11,639 nucleotides of DNA, taken from assembly GCA_964425855.1 (NCBI GenBank), contig CAYROE010000036.1, positions 1 through 11,639 of the forward strand, in the 5' to 3' direction. Shown here piece by piece: positions 1 through 7,020 of this stretch. The stretch's first letter is position 1. Each line of letters opens with the position of its first letter. This DNA is from S143-63 sp964425855. Its GTDB lineage: Archaea > Thermoproteota > Thermoprotei_A > Sulfolobales > Acidilobaceae. The notes below the pieces were generated by a model. That model searched no databases, had not been told where the DNA came from, and was given only the letters and a program-made list of their open reading frames with translations. The position numbers were made by a program, and so were the translations under genes.

Positions 1-659
1 CTCCACCAAAAGGCATCAGCCAAGGTTTTGATAGTAGAGTTAGGAGCCCTCGCCTCCACGAGGAACGTAAAGACACTCGTAAAGCTTAATCCTATCAGGA
101 ATACGGTTAATAGCTGGACGAGTCTGGCCTCTCTTATTATGTCGATCATCATGTAAAGATAGATGTTTTCCCTGCCGAGGACTCTATATACTCTATATAC
201 ACGTACTAGTCTCAATAGCCTAAGAAGCCCAGCTAGTATTGGAAGATTCACTACTGCTGTAACGTAGGCTGGTGTTAGTGCTATCACCTCGTACCAGTAT
301 TTTTTGAGGAAGCCCCCTGTGTCTCCACTGTTGTAAGCTCGATAGACGAATTCAATCGCTAATATTGCGCAGATTACTAGGTCTAATCCATATATGCTCC
401 TGGCCTGAACGCTGCCAGATGGATAAAGGAAGTCTGCGATCAGAGTAATTGTACTTAGGATGATAAGGCTCACCACTATAGTCTCGGTAAAAAGGCTATC
501 TCCGAACAACTCTTCTCTCAGGCCTGCACTTATCCGCTTAGAGTACTCCAGTGTATCTATGATCTTCTCCTTGGCCTCCTCGGTATCAGGTCTCCACTCC
601 TTAAGCCGCTTCAATACCTTCCTCAGCCATCTATTAATCCAGTCTATTATAAGCGGCAA
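1..659 (-). CDS. KvAP-type voltage-gated potassium channel (partial, C-terminus beyond window)
   Basis: About 219 residues are readable on the minus strand with no stop; the gene runs off the window at position 1. It closely resembles the Aeropyrum KvAP channel: a basic amphipathic N-terminal region, S1 (codons around 480-425), S2 followed by a loop reading RAYNSGDTGGFLKKYWYE (KvAP has RAYKSGDPAGYVKKTLYE), S3, then the S4 voltage sensor LLRLLRLVRVYRVYRVL at 227-177. S4 has five arginines at exact three-residue spacing (R147, R150, R153, R156, R159 counted from the TTG). S5 and the pore helix follow, ending in VEARAPNSTIKTLADAFWW; the selectivity filter and S6 lie outside the window. An in-frame TGA just upstream makes TTG at 659-657 the first possible start, preceded by the SD-like GAGGTTGA. 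Family: tetrameric plasma-membrane K+ channels opened by depolarisation. The assignment is firm; the start is probable. Confidence 0.93.
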   Translation of the reverse strand, partial: MPLIIDWINRWLRKVLKRLKEWRPDTEEAKEKIIDTLEYSKRISAGLREELFGDSLFTETIVVSLIILSTITLIADFLYPSGSVQARSIYGLDLVICAILAIEFVYRAYNSGDTGGFLKKYWYEVIALTPAYVTAVVNLPILAGLLRLLRLVRVYRVYRVLGRENIYLYMMIDIIREARLVQLLTVFLIGLSFTSVFTFLVEARAPNSTIKTLADAFWW

Positions 660-723
660 TATTTCTCAACCTCTTGTATCTCGAACGCACCATTTCATTG
701 GTTGAATTCCGGTATAGCAGTGT

Positions 724-734
724 CTTATAGGATA
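724..734 (-). promoter_or_regulatory. Possible TATA box for the channel gene
   Basis: On the minus strand the sequence reads CTATCCTATAAGACA. A TATA box here would put the transcription start near 700, about 40 nt before the TTG start of the channel. This is a motif match only, in an intergenic stretch shared by two divergent genes. Confidence 0.3.
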
Positions 735-760
735 GCTTTGAAGAAAAGTATCAAAACCAG

Positions 761-771
761 CCTATAATAAT
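761..771 (+). promoter_or_regulatory. Possible TATA box for the coiled-coil gene and the cluster
   Basis: CCTATAATAAT fits an archaeal box A. A transcription start would fall near 790, giving a leader of about 50 nt before the GTG at 843. The 9-nt word AAAACCAGC occurs twice around it (753-761 and 793-801, 40 nt apart), overlapping the upstream edge of the box and the predicted start site. These could be regulator half-sites. Motif evidence only. Confidence 0.33.
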
Positions 772-842
772 CCTCCCAGTCATTGTTAATGTAAAACCAG
801 CAATCCCAGGGAACATACAACAACCCAATCTCTCGTCCCGGG

Positions 843-2813
843 GTGCACGTCGTGGCCTACGAAGACACTAGCTATAAGAAATGTATTGAAGACTTATCGA
901 CCGATGCCAGAAGAATCCTTGAAAGCGAGGACCTATTAGGACTACAGACCATGCCAGACTTCATACTTCTTGACGACGCAAAGAGACTACTCGAATCAAT
1001 GATGGAGTTCAGGCGGAGCTGCTACAGAGTCTTGAGCAAGGACGAGTTCGACGACCTGTTCGGAAAGTTCAACGGAGCATTACTGAAAATAGCGGCGGCG
1101 ATAAAACTTAAAGAACTAGACAGTCCAATGGCAAAACAAGTTTCATCTATGTTTACCGAGGACGAGGTAAACGCGGTCATAGAATTCGAGAAATTCAACA
1201 AGCTGGACCCCGAGATAACTCCTCCAGATAGGCTCGCGGACCTCCTGGTCTCGAGGAGCGGTGAAATCTATGAGCTAGTAGCGGAAGCCGTTAGGAAACA
1301 ATACATTGACTTCTCGGGACTGATCAAAACATGGACCACACAGGGAAAAATAAGAGCCATGGTCAGTAAAGCACTCCAGGCAAGATACGAGAAACGCTTT
1401 AAAAACATAGTCGAAGCCGTGAAAAGACTCCTTGACCAGCAGCCTGCATGGCTCCTTAGACTATTCACCGACTATGAGAAGGCCCTCTTAGAAAGCGCAG
1501 AGCTACGAGAACGTATAGAGAAAGAGCTACGAGAACAATTAGAGAGCGAACTCGGGCTCCCACAGCTGGAGGCACAGTTAGAAACGTTATCTAGTGAGAG
1601 GGAACAGCTTCTCCGCAGGATAGAAGAGCTGAGTGCAGCTGTAGCCGCCCGCGAAGTGGAACGAGAAAAACTAGAAGTTGAGTTAGAGTACTCTAGGAGA
1701 GACAAAGAGGAACTCTCGAGACGGCTCAGTACCCTACAGGAGAAGCTAGAGGCTGTTAGGAGACAGCTTGAGAAGGCGAGAAACGAGCTTGAAGAAAAAC
1801 GCATGGAGCTAATGAGCCTCGCATACCAGTATGACCAGGATAGAGCCGCTCGGGAGGCACTAGAAGCTGAGGCTGAGAGGCTTAAGGCCAGGGTGGAGGA
1901 ACTGGAGACGCTATTAGAACAGTACAGTATGGCTAAGCAGAGCCTGGAGATGGAGCGAAATGAGCTAGAGGCCAAGCTGGAAGAGCTAGAATCTTCTCTC
2001 CGAGGAGACACAGAGGAGAGACCTATACTCTTCGACGACGCAGTCTCATATGAGNNNNNNNNNNTAGAGAGATTCAACTACCACATGCATAAACTACCCA
2101 TACTACTATACGATCCTCTGACAGGCAAAGATGTCAAGGTAAAGAACTGGGGCAAGGCGAGCATCGAAGAGGGCTCTTTTAGGACCGAGACGCCTGGTGG
2201 TTCCGGGAGATATACTAGGTACATAGTCTATGAGGGACTTATCCGCAAGAAGAGGAGACTAGTAATAGAAGCGTTGAGCTATCTAAGGACGGAAACATAC
2301 AGGGAAAAAGGATACGACACTATTCCTATGAAATTATCAGAGGCATTCGAGCTTGTAAATAAGAGAGCACTGGAGGCCAGGTCGAACAACTACTACCATG
2401 TACTCCTAGTGATGAGCCCTACCGGGTTCTCGTCCAAGCTCAAGAACTATGTGACTGGTTCAGACTTCCACAGAATGTTCCTCTCAAGCAACCTAGCCCT
2501 AATACTCTTCGATCCCGTAACAGGAGAGACCTATCATCATCCAGCCGATAAGACCGTTGAAAAATTCGCATCCCTCCTGAAACCGCTGACTCCCGAGGAA
2601 GAAATCGAGAAAGCAGTACTTATGATAAAAGAGTTAAAGTACAAGGCTCTGGCAGAGTCACCTGCAATGCCCCATTTACTCTTCAGGGAAATTGTAGAGT
2701 CAACAGGCTTATCACGTGGAGCAATCCAGGCAGCGCTCGAACGACTCCAGAGGGAAGGAGAGGGGTCTATTCGGGTCCATGACGGCGAGATAGTATTCCT
2801 CTACAAGAAATAG
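843..2813 (+). CDS. Large coiled-coil protein with C-terminal winged helix, unknown function
   Basis: I do not recognise a family. The protein has about 656 residues in four parts. Residues 1-209 look all-helical. Residues about 210-390 form a long charged coiled coil full of E/L/R/K heptads. Residues about 409-590 are mixed alpha/beta, with hydrophobic strands such as RRLVIEAL, YHVLLVMSP and LALILFDPVTGETY. Residues about 608-656 resemble a winged helix (LLFREIVESTGLSRGAIQAALERL, then a hairpin ending in HDGEIVFLYKK). Ten Ns replace codons 405-408; both sides keep one frame, so the gene is probably intact. No signal peptide or membrane segment is visible. The first start is GTG 843, but its GGGGTG also looks like an SD for a GTG at 852, so the start is uncertain by three codons. 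It heads the FHA/kinase cluster and its stop overlaps the SD of the next gene. A link between kinase signalling and DNA, or a structural role, is possible but unproven. Confidence 0.88.
   Translation: MHVVAYEDTSYKKCIEDLSTDARRILESEDLLGLQTMPDFILLDDAKRLLESMMEFRRSCYRVLSKDEFDDLFGKFNGALLKIAAAIKLKELDSPMAKQVSSMFTEDEVNAVIEFEKFNKLDPEITPPDRLADLLVSRSGEIYELVAEAVRKQYIDFSGLIKTWTTQGKIRAMVSKALQARYEKRFKNIVEAVKRLLDQQPAWLLRLFTDYEKALLESAELRERIEKELREQLESELGLPQLEAQLETLSSEREQLLRRIEELSAAVAAREVEREKLEVELEYSRRDKEELSRRLSTLQEKLEAVRRQLEKARNELEEKRMELMSLAYQYDQDRAAREALEAEAERLKARVEELETLLEQYSMAKQSLEMERNELEAKLEELESSLRGDTEERPILFDDAVSYEXXXXERFNYHMHKLPILLYDPLTGKDVKVKNWGKASIEEGSFRTETPGGSGRYTRYIVYEGLIRKKRRLVIEALSYLRTETYREKGYDTIPMKLSEAFELVNKRALEARSNNYYHVLLVMSPTGFSSKLKNYVTGSDFHRMFLSSNLALILFDPVTGETYHHPADKTVEKFASLLKPLTPEEEIEKAVLMIKELKYKALAESPAMPHLLFREIVESTGLSRGAIQAALERLQREGEGSIRVHDGEIVFLYKK
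2055..2064. other. Assembly gap (10 N) inside the coiled-coil gene
   Basis: Ten Ns interrupt the sequence after the codons for SYE. Upstream and downstream frames agree if the true gap length is 1 modulo 3, which ten satisfies; downstream, the other two frames hit stops quickly. Since the second gap in the window plainly is not 10 nt, the true length here is unknown and the residue count of the protein is approximate. Confidence 0.95.
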
Positions 2814-2817
2814 GTGA
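2811..2817 (+). promoter_or_regulatory. Ribosome binding site overlapping a stop codon
   Basis: TAGGTGA contains the stop (TAG) of the coiled-coil gene and an SD core AGGTGA that lies seven bases before the ATG at 2825. The same arrangement recurs at 5077-5084. It implies that the two genes share one transcript and that their translation may be coupled. Confidence 0.75.
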
Positions 2818-2824
2818 ATGTGTC

Positions 2825-3412
2825 ATGGGAGACCTCAATCATATCGACAAGGATAGGCTAGGCGAGGTGGAGGGAGCAATCTTCGATATTGGAAGAAGAA
2901 CTATAACTACACTCGTTGGATTACAGGTAGGGCCTGCTGCCGGGGCAGCTGTTGGAGTAGCACTTGCAGCCGCCTATATCCTCTACAGGAAGAGGAAGGA
3001 GCTCTCTAGTAAGGGGTTACGAGGAGAATACAAGGATTTAGTCGAGATAAGGATGAAGTTAAACCAGCTTTATGCTCGTAGAGAGGAGTTAGTCAAAGCC
3101 CTAGAATATGCTCAGAGACCCTCGCAGAGGCGTATGATTATGTCGAGTCTCGAGAGCACAGATAGTATGATACGAGACCTAGAGGAAATGCTAGAGCTAC
3201 AGAACATTATAATCGAGGCAAAGGAACGGATACAGACAATACTAGGCGAGAAAAATGCAAGAGAAATAGACAAGATAATCAAGTCAATCGAGAAGGGAGA
3301 GGAACCGGCTGAAACCATCTACAAGCTACTAGCTCAGGTAAGCGAACGGGTAATGAAGACGGAGAAAGGAATTGAGAATCTCAGGATTATCCTAGGAGGG
3401 GGATATCCATGA
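2825..3412 (+). CDS. Glycine-zipper membrane protein with helical cytoplasmic tail, unknown function
   Basis: 195 residues, no family recognised. Residues about 27-54 form one hydrophobic segment with glycines at exactly every fourth position (G32, G36, G40, G44: GLQVGPAAGAAVG), a glycine zipper of the kind that packs membrane helices tightly or makes oligomers. RKRK at 55-58 follows directly, so by the positive-inside rule the tail faces the cytoplasm. Residues about 66-190 are predicted helical and highly charged, with two longer helices (about 66-90 and 95-135) and then shorter ones. The layout resembles that of the next gene and, loosely, membrane-remodelling helical-hairpin proteins. The ATG start has the SD AGGTGA overlapping the previous stop, 11 nt between genes, so it is cotranscribed with the coiled-coil gene. 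A role as membrane anchor or oligomeric scaffold is inferred. Confidence 0.85.
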   Translation: MGDLNHIDKDRLGEVEGAIFDIGRRTITTLVGLQVGPAAGAAVGVALAAAYILYRKRKELSSKGLRGEYKDLVEIRMKLNQLYARREELVKALEYAQRPSQRRMIMSSLESTDSMIRDLEEMLELQNIIIEAKERIQTILGEKNAREIDKIIKSIEKGEEPAETIYKLLAQVSERVMKTEKGIENLRIILGGGYP

Positions 3413-3422
3413 ATAAACTCGG

Positions 3423-3440
3423 TTATTTATATTTGTTTCC
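3423..3440 (+). promoter_or_regulatory. T-rich stretch: possible terminator and/or TATA box
   Basis: TTATTTATATTTGTTTCC lies 11 nt after the stop of the preceding gene. T-rich runs terminate archaeal transcription, and TTTATATT also fits box A, which would start a new transcript near 3455, about 78 nt before the next ATG. The two readings are not exclusive; the sequence cannot decide. Confidence 0.35.
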
Positions 3441-3452
3441 CATTTGTGGTCT

Positions 3453-3497
3453 CTCCCCATGTACCTATGGGAGCCAGCTATCCTGGAGGCTCCCGTA
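3453..3497 (+). promoter_or_regulatory. Leader with two mutually exclusive hairpins
   Basis: Three complementary arms follow one another. Arm A is CTCCCCAT (3453-3460), arm B is TATGGGAGCC (3466-3475) and arm C is GGCTCCCGTA (3488-3497). B pairs with C over ten positions (one G-T wobble) around a 12-nt loop. B can instead pair with A over seven positions with one bulged C. The arms sit between two helical-protein genes, about 36 nt before the ATG at 3533. This might be an attenuator-like leader, a processing site or a protein-binding element; the pairing itself is plain from the bases. Confidence 0.5.
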
Positions 3498-3532
3498 TGA
3501 TTGGAATAATCTATGAGTGGAGGTGGATCTAA

Positions 3533-4054
3533 ATGGTGTTCGGGTTCCTCCTTGGACGAGGAAAGGATTGGATAGATAAGGTCAAAATAGAGGACTTAGA
3601 GAAGGAGAGGATAAAAATAGAAGCCAGAGCAAACATGGTCAGGAGACAAATAGAACGCCTAGAGGCGGAAAAAGACAGACTATACGAGTATGGGAAAAAC
3701 CTATCCGACGCCGAGAAAATAATGATAGCTGAAAAAATAAAGAGTGTCGAGGACGAGATAGCTACTAAACAACAAGAGTACCGTGACCTGCTCCGTCAAA
3801 GACAAGCACTAGTCAACCTAGTCAGGCTAAAGAAATGGGAGGCACAGCTGAAGAAGAAAGGAATATGGGAAAAGATAAAGAATGTAGACCCAGAAAAGCT
3901 CATAGATAAACTTGCAGACGCCAAGCTTGAAAAAGAGAACTTTGATAAAAGCGTAGAAGCAATAGTCGCTGCTCTCGGCCCAGATATAGGAGGATACGCA
4001 GTTGATTCAAGGGCCAAAAAGATTATAGAAAAAATGAAAGAAGACAAGGAGTAA
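3533..4054 (+). CDS. Small charged helical protein with ESCRT-III-like layout, unknown function
   Basis: 173 residues, no family recognised with certainty. After a short hydrophobic N-terminus (MVFGFLLGRG) the chain is almost entirely helical and highly charged: a long helix to about 54, a turn around NLSDAEK (57-63), a second long helix to about 108, then KNVDPEKLIDKLADAKLEKE (118-137) and a short helix ending in VAALG. The helical hairpin followed by a 'D-x-x-K-x-x-x-x-x' short helix recalls the Snf7/CHMP (ESCRT-III) core, and a membrane-inserting N-terminus also occurs in the PspA/Vipp1 relatives. This comparison is by eye and weak; a generic coiled coil is the alternative. The ATG has the strong SD GGAGGTG seven bases upstream. 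The gene lies between the glycine-zipper protein and the FHA gene, in the same direction. Confidence 0.85.
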   Translation: MVFGFLLGRGKDWIDKVKIEDLEKERIKIEARANMVRRQIERLEAEKDRLYEYGKNLSDAEKIMIAEKIKSVEDEIATKQQEYRDLLRQRQALVNLVRLKKWEAQLKKKGIWEKIKNVDPEKLIDKLADAKLEKENFDKSVEAIVAALGPDIGGYAVDSRAKKIIEKMKEDKE

Positions 4055-4077
4055 ACCACCTACTATGACTGGGAGAC

Positions 4078-4099
4078 CTCTTATAATAGAAATTATATC
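4078..4099 (+). promoter_or_regulatory. Possible TATA box region for the FHA-kinase pair
   Basis: Two AT-rich box A candidates, TTATAATA (4081-4088) and TTATATC (4093-4099), lie 70-90 nt before the FHA start in the 116-nt gap after the small helical gene. A T5 run follows at about 4109-4114. They suggest that the FHA and kinase genes may also have their own promoter. Confidence 0.33.
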
Positions 4100-4170
4100 G
4101 GAACCTCGTTTTTCCATGCATCACATGTTCATCGTAAATATGAAAATCATAACTATAGGTGTCTAGGATA

Positions 4171-5079
4171 ATGAAGACCAGTAGGAGACCAGAATACACG
4201 TTGATATGGATCGATGATAGCGATAATAAGCGTACATATAATGTAATGGGCGTAACTTGGATTGGAAGACCAGGAGGCTTCAACATTACATGGATAAACC
4301 CTTATATGGTGATTCTTGTCCCAGAAAACGACAGGGCAGTAGAATTACAGATACATGATTCAACAGTCTCAAGGAGGCACGCAGTTCTAAAACCATTAGA
4401 TGAAGGAATAGAAGTCCTAGACTATGGGAGGGATGGAAAAGGAAGCTCGAACGGGACATATATCAATGAAAAAAGAATAATGCGGGGTTCTAGGAGTCTT
4501 GCCAAGCCTGGTGACTCTATAAGAATAGGACTCTACACAGTATTCAAAGTCGGAGTCCACGAAAAAGATAAAGCAGTAGAACTAGTGAAACCGGGAGACC
4601 TGGTTCTGGTAGAGGATATTGGCATAAGGAGTCTTCCAAGGGAGCTTTTAAAGACAAGTGTAAGGATGGAGAACGGGAAATATCTAGTATTCATACCACC
4701 AGGCGAGAAGCTTTCTAAGAATAGCTTCGATTCTACACTAAACACCAGGGTAAGAATAGACAACTCGTACACAAGCGAAAAAGATATTGAGAGGAGGATA
4801 ATACAGAACATCCTTCTCTATCTTAAGGACGTAATGTTGGATTTAAACAAGGATCCTCCGAAAGGGATCGAGGCTGCTAGTAAAGTAGGTGCCCTGCTAA
4901 AGGTTAGAGAGTACAGAGAAATAATAGAAGAGGTCGTTGGAGACGAATCGGCCAAAAACATAGCGCTTCTTGCGGATCTTATCATGAAGGGTAGAGGCGA
5001 GCAGCCTCAAGTAAAGAGGCTTATTCTCGAGGTTAGCACATTAGAGAAGGCTCTTGATCTTAGGCTTAGAACATTGTAG
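4171..5079 (+). CDS. FHA-domain protein (phosphothreonine reader)
   Basis: 302 residues. An FHA domain spans about residues 25-128: the GRP motif near 31, the S-R-R-H motif (S67, H70), and SSNGTYI (92-98), whose S, N and G residues contact phosphothreonine peptides in this family, followed by the KPGDSIRIG strand. FHA domains recognise phosphothreonine and so usually act beside Ser/Thr kinases, as the next gene is. Residues about 130-200 are mixed, and 205-302 are helical with no recognised domain. I chose ATG 4171 because AGGTG ends nine bases upstream, the spacing seen for the neighbours (7-9 nt). The GTG at 4159, which would add four residues, is part of that SD. The gene ends 11 nt before the kinase start. 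It differs from the Sulfolobus ArnA reader in lacking a visible zinc finger. Confidence 0.92.
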   Translation: MKTSRRPEYTLIWIDDSDNKRTYNVMGVTWIGRPGGFNITWINPYMVILVPENDRAVELQIHDSTVSRRHAVLKPLDEGIEVLDYGRDGKGSSNGTYINEKRIMRGSRSLAKPGDSIRIGLYTVFKVGVHEKDKAVELVKPGDLVLVEDIGIRSLPRELLKTSVRMENGKYLVFIPPGEKLSKNSFDSTLNTRVRIDNSYTSEKDIERRIIQNILLYLKDVMLDLNKDPPKGIEAASKVGALLKVREYREIIEEVVGDESAKNIALLADLIMKGRGEQPQVKRLILEVSTLEKALDLRLRTL

Positions 5080-5084
5080 GTGAT
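5077..5084 (+). promoter_or_regulatory. Ribosome binding site overlapping the FHA stop
   Basis: TAGGTGAT joins the stop of the FHA gene to a seven-base SD match (AGGTGAT), six bases before the kinase ATG at 5091. It ties expression of reader and kinase together. Confidence 0.75.
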
Positions 5085-5090
5085 CTGGTC

Positions 5091-6940
5091 ATGGTTAATT
5101 ATAAGTCCATAATTATAATCTATAGCATCTTGTTCTTGATATTACATATCTCTAGTATCACCGCATACTCTTCACTTGTAGATCCATATTGGAAAGTATA
5201 TTATAACAATGTCAGGGATCTATCAGGACAAGGACTATATTATACTGGAGGCCGACTCCAAATAATTGATGTGTCCTGTATAGGGGCAAGCATAGGGTCC
5301 CAGTGCATAGGACTAGACTTTATACTGAACGAGTCATATGGTATCATAGAAGTCCTATTAGGTGTTACCCAGGAAGGATACCTTGACTATATCTACGTAG
5401 ACATCTACAATCAATCATACTATTCGACCACAACCTTCAGCCAAGACATACCCCTACTAGTAGAGAATCCTGGCACAGCATCACAAAGCATACGATTAAC
5501 AATGTATTATACTGGTAGCGATGGAAGCTACGGAGAAGAGCCCGGAACAATGTATATTGAGTGGAGAGGCCCCGTTAACTACTACGGATACAATTCATAT
5601 ATTGTTAAATTAATAATGGAGCCGGACAACGGCGACAGATACGATTTCATAACACTATACTATAGTACTGAGTACAGGACGATACTAGGACTAATATTAC
5701 ACGAGGCGGTCGCAGTAGAAGGACCAACCATAGAAACCGCATCTACACAATCATCCACGACACAGACGCAGACAACCAGCGGCGAGTCACTAATATTGCC
5801 ATCATCTGGACAAGAGACAAGTCTAGTATCGATAGCTCCTACAACAAACAATACAGCACCGGTCGGTCCAGGAGTAGAACAAGGAAATGACACACTCTAT
5901 GGAGTACTAGGCATACTAACAATAATAGGAGTAGCAGGATCCTCAATATATCTATACAAAAAAATAACACACAGAGCCATACAAGGACAAGTTACCCCAA
6001 TAAATGTAGAAACAAGAAGGCCAGAACCAGAGATCCAACCACCAGACAAGGAATTACCAGCAGATACCAACAGGGGAACGGTCGAATTAACCGAGACAAT
6101 ACCCTCTCCTGTAGACGCCTCCCTGATCCCGGGATACAAGATCCTAAGGAAACTAGGAAGCGGAGGATTCAGTACTGTCTACCTAGCAAAGTCCAAGGAA
6201 ACCGGCAAGAGAATAGCCCTGAAGGTGCCAAAAGTCGAGCTCGGGGCAACACTGTCTGGGGACCTTGTAGAACAGTTCCGGAAAGAAGCGGAGACATGGA
6301 GCAGACTCAGCCATCCCAATATTGTGAAAGTGTATGACTATGGAGTAAAACCTATCCCGTATATAGCGATGGAGTATATGGATGGAGGAAGCCTAAGGGA
6401 AAGACTAGAAAAGAGTAGTAAGCTAGGCCTAGATGAGGCTCTAAAAATATCTCTGATGATAGGAGAGGCTCTAAGCTACGCACATCACATGGGTATAATA
6501 CATAGAGNNNNNNNNNNCCAGAAAACATACTATTCGACAAAGAAGGAAACGCGAAGCTCACAGACTTCGGCCTGGCAAAAATCCTCCTCCAAGCATCCAT
6601 GAGCGGAGCCTCCGGATTCAAAGGAACACTCCTCTACGCAGCTCCAGAACAAGTAGATCCTGCAACCTATGGTCAACCAGATTGGAGGACAGATATATGG
6701 CAGTTCGGCGCTGTCCTATACGAGATGCTAGCGGGAAGACCTCCCTATACGGCTGATAATCCTCTAGCACTCATAAACAAGATAGTAAATGAGGAGCCGC
6801 CACCACCGAGCTACTATAATCCTGAGATCCCTGCCTGGCTAGACGAGACAATTATGAAATGCTTGAACAAGAGAAAGGAAGAAAGATGGAGGAGCATAGA
6901 CATTATACTAGACAAAATCTATAGAAACATGAGCAGGTGA
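5091..6940 (+). CDS. Receptor-like transmembrane Ser/Thr protein kinase (frame interrupted only by an assembly gap)
   Basis: About 615 residues once the gap is read as 8 nt. Residues 6-26 are a signal peptide or membrane anchor; 27-210 an extracellular, strand-rich domain full of Tyr, Ser and Asn; 211-265 a Thr/Ser/Gln-rich stalk; 267-290 a transmembrane helix followed by YKKITHR. The cytoplasmic eukaryotic-type (Hanks) kinase domain starts at about 346: glycine loop GSGGFSTVY (356-364), catalytic Lys K378 in ALK, HR of the HRD loop at 471-472, then PEN, DFG (nt 6563-6571), APE-like AAPEQ, and TDIWQFG. All visible catalytic elements are present. The reading frame shifts across the ten Ns at 6508, but 8 nt would give HRDIKPEN exactly, so this is not a real frameshift. 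The stalked outer domain suggests that it senses something at the surface and phosphorylates proteins inside, read by the adjacent FHA protein. The ligand is unknown. Confidence 0.94.
6508..6517. other. Assembly gap (10 N) inside the kinase catalytic loop
   Basis: The Ns fall between CAT AGA G and CCA GAA AAC, i.e. within HRDxKPEN. The conserved motif needs 8 nt, not 10, and with ten the downstream frame is out by two. The run is therefore a fixed-size placeholder. The catalytic Asp and Lys codons are hidden and cannot be confirmed here. Confidence 0.93.
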
Positions 6941-6989
6941 GACCAAGTATTCATGACAGGATGTGTTTCACTATCTAGGGATACTTTAA

Positions 6990-7020
6990 TATGGAAAAAT
7001 AGATTTGGATCGTTTTGTTT
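6990..7020. terminator. Possible bidirectional terminator region between convergent genes
   Basis: The 78-nt gap between the convergent kinase and secreted-protein genes carries a T-rich plus-strand run CGTTTTGTTT (7011-7020) and, read on the minus strand, a T5 run (complement of 6995-6999). Both fit archaeal T-tract termination, each for the gene arriving on its own strand. There is no strong stem-loop. Confidence 0.4.

Noticed and set aside
460..705. Plus-strand open frame opposite the channel start
   Set aside because: The minus strand there encodes the N-terminus and S1 of a clear K+ channel; the plus frame resembles nothing.
1499..1536. Repeated AGCTACGAGAAC words as a DNA repeat element
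   Set aside because: The two copies, 24 nt apart, are explained by the heptad-like repetition of the coiled coil they encode.
1472..2077. Long open frame on the minus strand, Ser-rich
   Set aside because: It is antisense to the coiled coil: Glu/Leu/Arg codons read backwards give Ser/Leu. It has no SD and no family features.
4055..4170. Possible C/D box small RNA
   Set aside because: TGATG-like words occur on the minus strand, but there is no convincing pair of C and D boxes with guide spacing.
6599..6940. Separate short kinase-like gene or pseudogene after the N run
   Set aside because: It is the in-frame continuation of the kinase from DFG onward once the gap is given its likely length of 8 nt; its ATG is internal and has no SD.
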